From Fragum whitleyi (Eukaryota > Mollusca > Bivalvia > Cardiida > Cardiidae), in NCBI GenBank assembly GCA_948146395.1, contig OX411548.1, positions 66,049,020 through 66,113,019 of the forward strand: a DNA stretch of 64,000 nucleotides, given 5' to 3'. The position numbers and the translations under genes are program-made. The notes below the pieces were generated by a model. The model did no database searches, had not been told where the DNA came from, and was given only the letters and a program-made list of their open reading frames with translations. This document shows positions 60,501-64,000 of this stretch, piece by piece (within the stretch, counting starts at the first letter, position 1; each line of letters starts with the position of its first letter).

Positions 60501-63283
60501 ATGATGACGCAAATAGATATTCGCAAAAAAACGTGTTTCATCCACAGTTTATTGAATTTTAAAATTCGCGTATAAATATTTTGTAGGCGGGAGTGGCCGA
60601 ACTAGGCACAAACGAATTCGCTTTCAACAATATATTATGTGTACGAAGTTACGAACATTTGAGACGAGTATTCGAGATTTACGAGGCCGCAAGGGAGACA
60701 ACTATTGAAGAGGATCTCAAGTCCGAACTGAGCGGTAATCTCCTAGAGGGATATCTAACTATAGGTACGAATCAATCGAAATTTTGGAAAGAATGTCATT
60801 AATTTCCATTAAAAAGATTTAATAAATTGTCGGTTTTATGAATTATCTGTCTGTTTATCTGTCTGTCTATCTGTCGAAAACTTTATCATGTTGAATGGTC
60901 CATTTGTTTCATTTGAACAAAACACACAAAAGAATTCTAATGAATGTTCATGTTCTTTTTTTAATTAAAACTTGCGAGATCGACCGAAACGTTTTAACTA
61001 CAGATAGGGTAAGGTAGAATGAACACGTTTTGGTCGTTCACTTCTCATATCTGACATTTAGACACCTTGTATTATCGAATCAATATGTTTGTATGCATCT
61101 TTGCATGTCAGGGTCACCAGACTGTGACTATGAAATGTCTAGCGAAAAGGAACCACATGGGAAGTGTGTAAAGTGTCGATCCTTGTCAGACTGCGCAGAC
61201 TGCACAGGCTGACTACGATCGAACAATTTCGCATTAAGCTGCTTTTCTAAAACTAGAAAAATCTTTCTACCTCAATGTAGAAGATTTTTTTGAAACGCGA
61301 CCTCAGGATGAGCTCTGTTGGAACAGATTTCTTTTCTGATATTTAATTTTAAGTAATTCCGATATGGTTCCTTTAGGCGTGACGGTTCACTTTGAATATA
61401 TGACACCTGAGACATTTGTTTTGCAGTTAAAATCGTAAAAGATCCGATCGGCTACTTTTGTGAGCGAATTCGGAAAGCCACAGAATGTTGGGGTACCAAC
61501 GACAGCGAGCTAATTAGAATTATCGTGACTCGGGCTGAGGTAAGTCTATTCTGTTGTTCAGATAAAGGGTGGTAATGAGAGCAAATACAAATCAAAGTAC
61601 TGAAAGTACATGAAGGCAAGAAAGTTCTTAATTTGTAAGATGGAAATAGAACTAAGAGAAGAAGTCAAGTTAGATCTGCGGAGGGTTGCTTGATCTCCTT
61701 AATGCCACAACTGCCTTTTTTCCTTATGTCCCGACTGCCTTGATCTCAATTATGCCCCAACTGTCTTGATCTCCATTATGCCCCAACTGTCTTGATCTCC
61801 ATTATGCCCCAACTTTCTGGATCTCCTTAATGCTTCAACTGTCTTGATCTCCTTTATGGTTGATCTCCATTATGCCCCAACTGCCTTGTTACCTTATGTC
61901 CCAACTGCCTTGATCTCCATTATGCCTCAACTGTCTTGATCTCAATTATGCCCCAACTGTCTTGATCTCGATTATGCCCCAACTGTCTTGACCTCTTTAA
62001 TGCCACAACTGTCTTGATCTCCTTTATGCTTGATCTCCTTTATGCCCCAACTACCTTGTTACCTTATGTCCCAACTGCCTTGATCTCCATTATGCCCCAA
62101 CTGTCTTGATCTCCATTATGCCCAAGCTGTCTCGATCTCCATTATGCCCCGACTGTCTTGATCTCCTTAATGGCACAACTGTCTTGATCTCCTGTATGCT
62201 TGATCTCTTTTATACCCCATCTGTCTTGATCCCCTTAATGCCACAAATGTCTTGATCCCCTTTATGCGCCCATTGTCTTGATCTCCTTTATGCCCCTACT
62301 TCTTGATCTCTTTTATGCCCCAACTTCTTGATCTCTTTTATGCCCCAACTGTCTTGATCCCCTTTAATACTCAAACTGTCTTAATCCCTCTATACACAAG
62401 TTGTCCTGATCTCCTTTTTGCCCCAACTGTATTGATCTCCTTTATGCCCCAACTGCCTTGGTCTCCTTTATGCCCCAACTGTCTTGATCCCCTTTATGCT
62501 ACAACTGTCTTGATCTCCTTTATATTCCTAACTGTCTTAATCCCCTTTATGCCCTAACTGTCTTGATCTTCTTTATGCCCCAACTGTCTTGGTCCCCATT
62601 ATGCTACAACTGTCTTGGTCCTCTTTATGCTACAACTGTCTTGATCTCCATTATGCCCCAACTGTCTTGGTCTCCTTCATGCTACAATTGTCTTGATCCT
62701 CTTTATGACCCAAGTGCCTTTAGAAAATTTATTCCTCAACTGTTCGGTTCTTTGTTTCTGTGATTAACATGCTGGGAATAAGGATTTAATCATCAAGCAG
62801 TGTCTTTCTTTTCTAGAATTGCTTGATCCTGGACGCATTGGTCATAGATCGTCTTCGCCAATCGCTTATATTTCCGAGACACAAACTTATATATAAGATA
62901 CTGTGGACTGTCGATGAAAAGCATCGAACAATTGTCAAGGTCATTGATTATTAAATGAATTTAATGAATTTAAATGATTGGGACGAGTGGGTTTTGAATT
63001 AAATTAAACGGGGGTATTACAATATCGCAAACTACGTTCAAGACGGACGAAATTTGCGATATCTTTTTCCTACAATTAATAGAATAAACTTGCAAGTTCT
63101 TAAGTCCATGTAGAATTTTCTTCTTATTATTTTTTTTAATTTCAGGTTGACCTAGCTAATATTAAAGCGAGATACGAGGAAATGTACGAACAATCCCTTT
63201 ATGACGTCATCTGTGACGAATGCAGTAGCCATTATAAACAGTGTTTACTTAGTGTTATACAAGGACAGTTTGTAGAACTTTAG
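51395..63283 (+). CDS. Annexin B (four-repeat annexin, eight coding exons found, start-codon exon uncertain)
   Basis: Joining exons 51395-51500, 52905-52999, 55195-55308, 56958-57048, 58856-59001, 60587-60764, 61427-61539 and 63146-63283 gives 326 residues plus stop, with GT-AG borders and continuous phase. Numbered from the first residue found, repeat 1 has G34-L-G36-T with E76, and repeat 2 has G106-G-G108-T with D148; both are intact type II Ca2+ sites. Repeat 3 (ELGT, E231) and repeat 4 (CWGT, E306) have lost the first Gly. A CDEC motif lies at 304-307. It is the divergent paralogue of annexin A, with seven equal-length exons. An in-frame ATG at 51362 reads through the acceptor and is a possible alternative start, but the strong acceptor argues for a small upstream coding exon. 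Confidence 0.95.
51568..51606. repeat. Hairpin TACCCGGCTTTGCAC, 67 nt after annexin B exon 1
   Basis: TACCCGGCTTTGCAC and GTGCAAAGCCGGGTA pair perfectly. GCGAACGTTTAGAAA and TTTCTGAAACGTTTCGC extend the inverted repeat outward. Confidence 0.85.
52031..52230 (+). mobile_element. Possible tRNA-derived SINE, third family
   Basis: GGTATCCGTGGTCTAGAGGT and GGCCTGAGTTTGATTCC resemble A and B boxes about 35 nt apart, but the arms pair poorly. A single copy in the window, so the SINE call is tentative. Confidence 0.45.
52290..52862 (+). repeat. Interspersed repeat S, copy 2
   Basis: Colinear with 22684-23330 and ends in the same TGGTGAACGA / TCGTTCACCA palindrome. In annexin B intron 1, sense to the gene, 40 nt before exon 2. 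Confidence 0.8.
52905..52999 (+). CDS. Annexin B exon 2: repeat 1 helices A-C
   Basis: Encodes [20 protein letters not shown] to FGQIGGG, 95 nt. The acceptor is TTTTCGTCCCAG and the donor GTACG. A palindromic MITE begins at intron position 6, so only five intronic bases of the donor lie outside it. Confidence 0.95.
53005..53413 (-). mobile_element. MITE Q abutting annexin B exon 2 donor
   Basis: TIRs TACAGTTAATTACATCATGA and the counterpart ending TTAGCTGTA. The inner palindrome is intact. Begins at intron position 6. Confidence 0.92.
53440..53712 (-). mobile_element. Element R remnant
   Basis: ATCGATAACCTCACCGCAAA, CAGTGAAATTAGCAAAAG and AAGAATAGATGTTTGCTCA follow the family in minus order. 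The palindrome is largely lost. Confidence 0.6.
53712..55095 (+). mobile_element. Composite element, AGCTCGCCCGGGAC type
   Basis: Starts TTTTAGCTCGCCCGGGACGA with a fold-back (GTCTCGG..GAGCT) and GTCGGCGTCAGC repeats. About six units of roughly 180 bp follow (TTTGACCTTGACC, CTTTAACCAAAAAC). It ends GGGCGAGCTACGTTG..CTCTTGTTA. In annexin B intron 2. Confidence 0.85.
55195..55308 (+). CDS. Annexin B exon 3: end of repeat 1 into repeat 2
   Basis: Encodes [20 protein letters not shown] to LHDAMS, 38 codons, with the repeat 1 distal acid in KSEL. The acceptor is TTTCGTTTTCAG and the donor GTAAGT. A long composite element ends 100 nt upstream. Confidence 0.95.
55548..55785. mobile_element. MITE (CTGTTTTACTAAA family)
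   Basis: GTACCTGTTTTACTAAAAAT to AGATTAGTAAAACGGGCCC, centre CATCTCATTGGAATCG / CGATTCCGCTGAGAT. In annexin B intron 3. Confidence 0.85.
56083..56360 (+). mobile_element. MITE Q, internally deleted
   Basis: AACATCGTAAAATTGACAAG to TCGATTTCACGATGTTATAG, missing much of the middle. In annexin B intron 3. Confidence 0.8.
56958..57048 (+). CDS. Annexin B exon 4: repeat 2 calcium loop
   Basis: Encodes [20 protein letters not shown] to AYKT plus one base, 91 nt. The acceptor is CTTCGTTTCAG and the donor GTGAAT. It holds the GxGT loop of repeat 2. A hairpin repeat lies about 67 nt after the donor. Confidence 0.95.
57115..57153. repeat. Hairpin AACCCCGCCTTGCACGT, 67 nt after annexin B exon 4
   Basis: AACCCCGCCTTGCACGT and ACGTGCAAGGCGTGGTT pair with one mismatch. 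Same family as 51568. Confidence 0.85.
57340..57620 (+). mobile_element. Composite-element fragment
   Basis: GGCGACCGGCGACCGGCGTCC then TTGACTTGAAACTTTTAAGT, the style of element interiors. Start hairpin and 3' end not found. Confidence 0.45.
57868..58085 (+). mobile_element. SINE, 5' truncated
   Basis: GATGGCGGCACTCATTCTTT to AAGCGGCGTAAAACTCC with a CAAACAAACAAA tail. In annexin B intron 4. Confidence 0.85.
58145..58296. mobile_element. MITE (GGTAGT..GGGTCCAC family)
   Basis: AACATTTCGGAACTCATGATC, inner TGAGGTTTCCAAATGAGAAT palindrome, end ATTAAGGGTCCACGAACTTA. The left terminus is shortened. Confidence 0.8.
58650..58666. repeat. Poly(G) tract
   Basis: A run of about 15 G in annexin B intron 4; length may be unreliable in the assembly. 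Confidence 0.85.
58856..59001 (+). CDS. Annexin B exon 5: end of repeat 2 and linker
   Basis: Encodes [20 protein letters not shown] and the [20 protein letters not shown] linker. The acceptor is TTTTCCTGACAG and the donor GTAGGT. It is 146 nt, the same as in annexin A. D148 in GDVSG is the repeat 2 distal ligand. Confidence 0.95.
59157..59592 (+). mobile_element. MITE Q
   Basis: AAAACATCGTGAAATTGACG to TTTCATGATGTAACTAACTG, with the full inner palindrome. In annexin B intron 5. Confidence 0.88.
59600..59880 (-). mobile_element. Element R, partial
   Basis: AAGTGATGTCACCATGAAAG, GTGATCGTTTGTTTTTCGAG and CCGTGAACAACAACAGCTAT in family order, with a poly(C) run at about 59813-59828. Confidence 0.75.
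60251..60394. repeat. 36-bp tandem repeat, four copies
   Basis: Units start GGCTGATAGAAATTTAGTG at 60251, 60287, 60323 and 60359, nearly identical. Surrounding AT-rich sequence has looser AAGATAAGA echoes. In annexin B intron 5. Confidence 0.95.
60587..60764 (+). CDS. Annexin B exon 6: repeat 3
   Basis: Encodes [18 protein letters not shown] to EGYLTI, 178 nt. The acceptor is ATTTTGTAG, a weaker pyrimidine tract than in the other exons, and the donor is GTACGA. The repeat 3 loop has Glu at the first Gly position. Confidence 0.95.
61107..61393. mobile_element. Worn MITE (GACCCGTCACGCG family)
   Basis: TAGCGAAAAGGAACC left part, GTCGATCCTTGTCAGACTG / CAGGCTGACTACGATCG centre, right GGCGTGACGGTTCAC. 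In annexin B intron 6. Confidence 0.75.
61427..61539 (+). CDS. Annexin B exon 7: start of repeat 4
   Basis: Encodes [20 protein letters not shown], then [18 protein letters not shown]. The acceptor is TTTGTTTTGCAG and the donor GTAAGT. A worn MITE ends about 34 nt upstream of the exon. Confidence 0.95.
61685..62745. repeat. 26-bp minisatellite, about 40 copies
   Basis: Degenerate units CTTGATCTCCTTTATGCCCC AACTGT over more than 1 kb of annexin B intron 7. Pyrimidine-rich on the plus strand. Open frames across it are artefacts. Confidence 0.95.
62905..63085. mobile_element. MITE Q fragment
   Basis: ACGAGTGGGTTTTGAATTAA, ATATCGCAAACTACGTTCAA and GAAATTTGCGATATC match the family left half. Just before annexin B exon 8. 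Confidence 0.6.
63146..63283 (+). CDS. Annexin B exon 8: end of repeat 4 and stop
   Basis: Encodes [18 protein letters not shown], then [18 protein letters not shown] and VIQGQFVEL, then TAG. The acceptor is TTTTAATTTCAG. Annexin A has SGDY where this gene has SSHY, next to the CDEC motif. The nearest AATAAA I see downstream is at 63777-63782. Confidence 0.95.
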   Translation, partial: VDLANIKARYEEMYEQSLYDVICDECSSHYKQCLLSVIQGQFVEL

Positions 63284-63474
63284 GTTAAGTCTTGACCTAA
63301 GTCTTTTGTGTTATCATACTTAGAACATGAAAATCTACATATTGCTATTCACGCCCAAACTCTGACACGGAATTTTGTCTGAGATGTTGAATAACCAGGC
63401 AATACCAGAGCTTTAGAGGGGGTAGATTTTAGATCACAGTACACAGTATTTTTTATAATTTAAGCACAAACACT

Positions 63475-63540
63475 ACGCTCTTGGTAATCATTGAAATCGT
63501 TTCGCCAAGACAATTCAAAAGAGTACCCACAACATACGGT
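63475..63540. mobile_element. Worn GTACCCACAAC hairpin repeat
   Basis: CTTGGTAATCATTGAAATCG and ACAATTCAAAAGAGTACCC, followed by a TTAAGACTGCCTTTACC flank as at 42430. Confidence 0.65.
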
Positions 63541-63776
63541 TCCATTAAGACTGCCTTTACCTCATGATGTCTGAAAACTTTATCAAATATGTGAACCGCA
63601 ACTTGAAATAATATACTTTTCTTACTATTGTCTACGGAATACACTATAATAGCGAAATAATAGACCCCTGGTTTTTTAAGAAGACGCTTAATACGCAAGC
63701 ATATGATAAGTGTTATGGATTGATTTGTACCAAGTAATTAAATTACGCATATTGATATGCTTCTAGAATACAATGC

Positions 63777-63782
63777 AATAAA
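63777..63782 (+). promoter_or_regulatory. Candidate poly(A) signal for annexin B
   Basis: AATAAA about 494 nt after the annexin B stop. It is the first canonical hexamer I noticed downstream. Use is inferred only. Confidence 0.35.
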
Positions 63783-63899
63783 TTTGACTCTTTATAGTTA
63801 TTCGTTTTGTTTTTCGTTCCAAAATTCCAATCTTTTAGTGAGCCTTGGCCCTTCCTTCGCTAAGGATGATAAAACAGTGCAGATTGTTCGAAAATTTAG

Positions 63900-63960
63900 A
63901 CACACTTTGTACACAACCGCATGTGCAATGCGGGTATAATTTGCAAACAGTTTGCAACTT
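63900..63960. repeat. Fragment of the TTTGCACG hairpin family
   Basis: CCGCATGTGCAATGCGGGTAT and TTTGCAAACAGTTTGCAAC match the 48289 copy's right side. Confidence 0.6.
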
Positions 63961-64000
63961 TTGGTGGAGACTCGGCTGTAATGCTGTGTTTTGTTTCCTT

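Noticed and set aside
61685..62763. Possible CRISPR-like array or coding repeat
   Set aside because: Units are degenerate, directly adjoining and without spacers; a minisatellite in an intron of a eukaryotic gene.

Overview
This is a piece of a eukaryotic nuclear genome, about 64 kb, AT-rich, intron-rich and heavily loaded with short interspersed repeats. It has one 200-base assembly gap (29688-29887). The repeat set suggests a mollusc, most likely a bivalve. It includes tRNA-headed SINEs ending in a CAATCAATCAATC tail, element ends of the type TTTTTAGCTCACCTGAGC and TTTTTAGCTCCACTGG with central tandem repeats, and many small palindromic MITEs. That assignment is an inference from repeat style, not a search result. 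No bacterial-style operons, CRISPR arrays or autonomous transposase or polymerase ORFs were seen.

The only protein-coding genes I can support are two paralogous annexins in divergent (head-to-head) orientation. Annexin A runs on the minus strand from 27230 to 11991. Annexin B runs on the plus strand from 51395 to 63283. Each was rebuilt by hand from eight coding exons with GT-AG borders and preserved reading phase, giving 322 and 326 residues. Exons 2 to 8 have identical lengths in the two genes (95, 114, 91, 146, 178, 113 and 138 nt including the stop). Both encode four annexin repeats, with intact type II calcium loops in repeats 1 and 2 and altered loops in repeats 3 and 4, plus a shared CDEC motif in repeat 4. 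The short upstream exon carrying the start codon was not found for either gene.

Layout: 1-11.7 kb is intergenic repeats (a 168-bp satellite, three to four composite elements, SINEs). 11.99-27.23 kb is annexin A with repeat-filled introns. 27.3-51.4 kb is the divergent intergenic region (repeats, gap, microsatellites, hairpins). 51.4-63.28 kb is annexin B. 63.3-64 kb is its 3' flank.

The most unusual feature is a 57-bp minisatellite at the end of annexin A exon 1. It repeats the exon end together with its 5' splice site six times in frame, so six competing donors could each add 19 residues. Other points of interest are exons tightly abutted by transposable elements, an annexin A 3' UTR that lies inside a MITE, decayed duplicates of the exon 7 end, and composite elements that share a 5' hairpin and 3' terminus but carry different internal tandem repeats.
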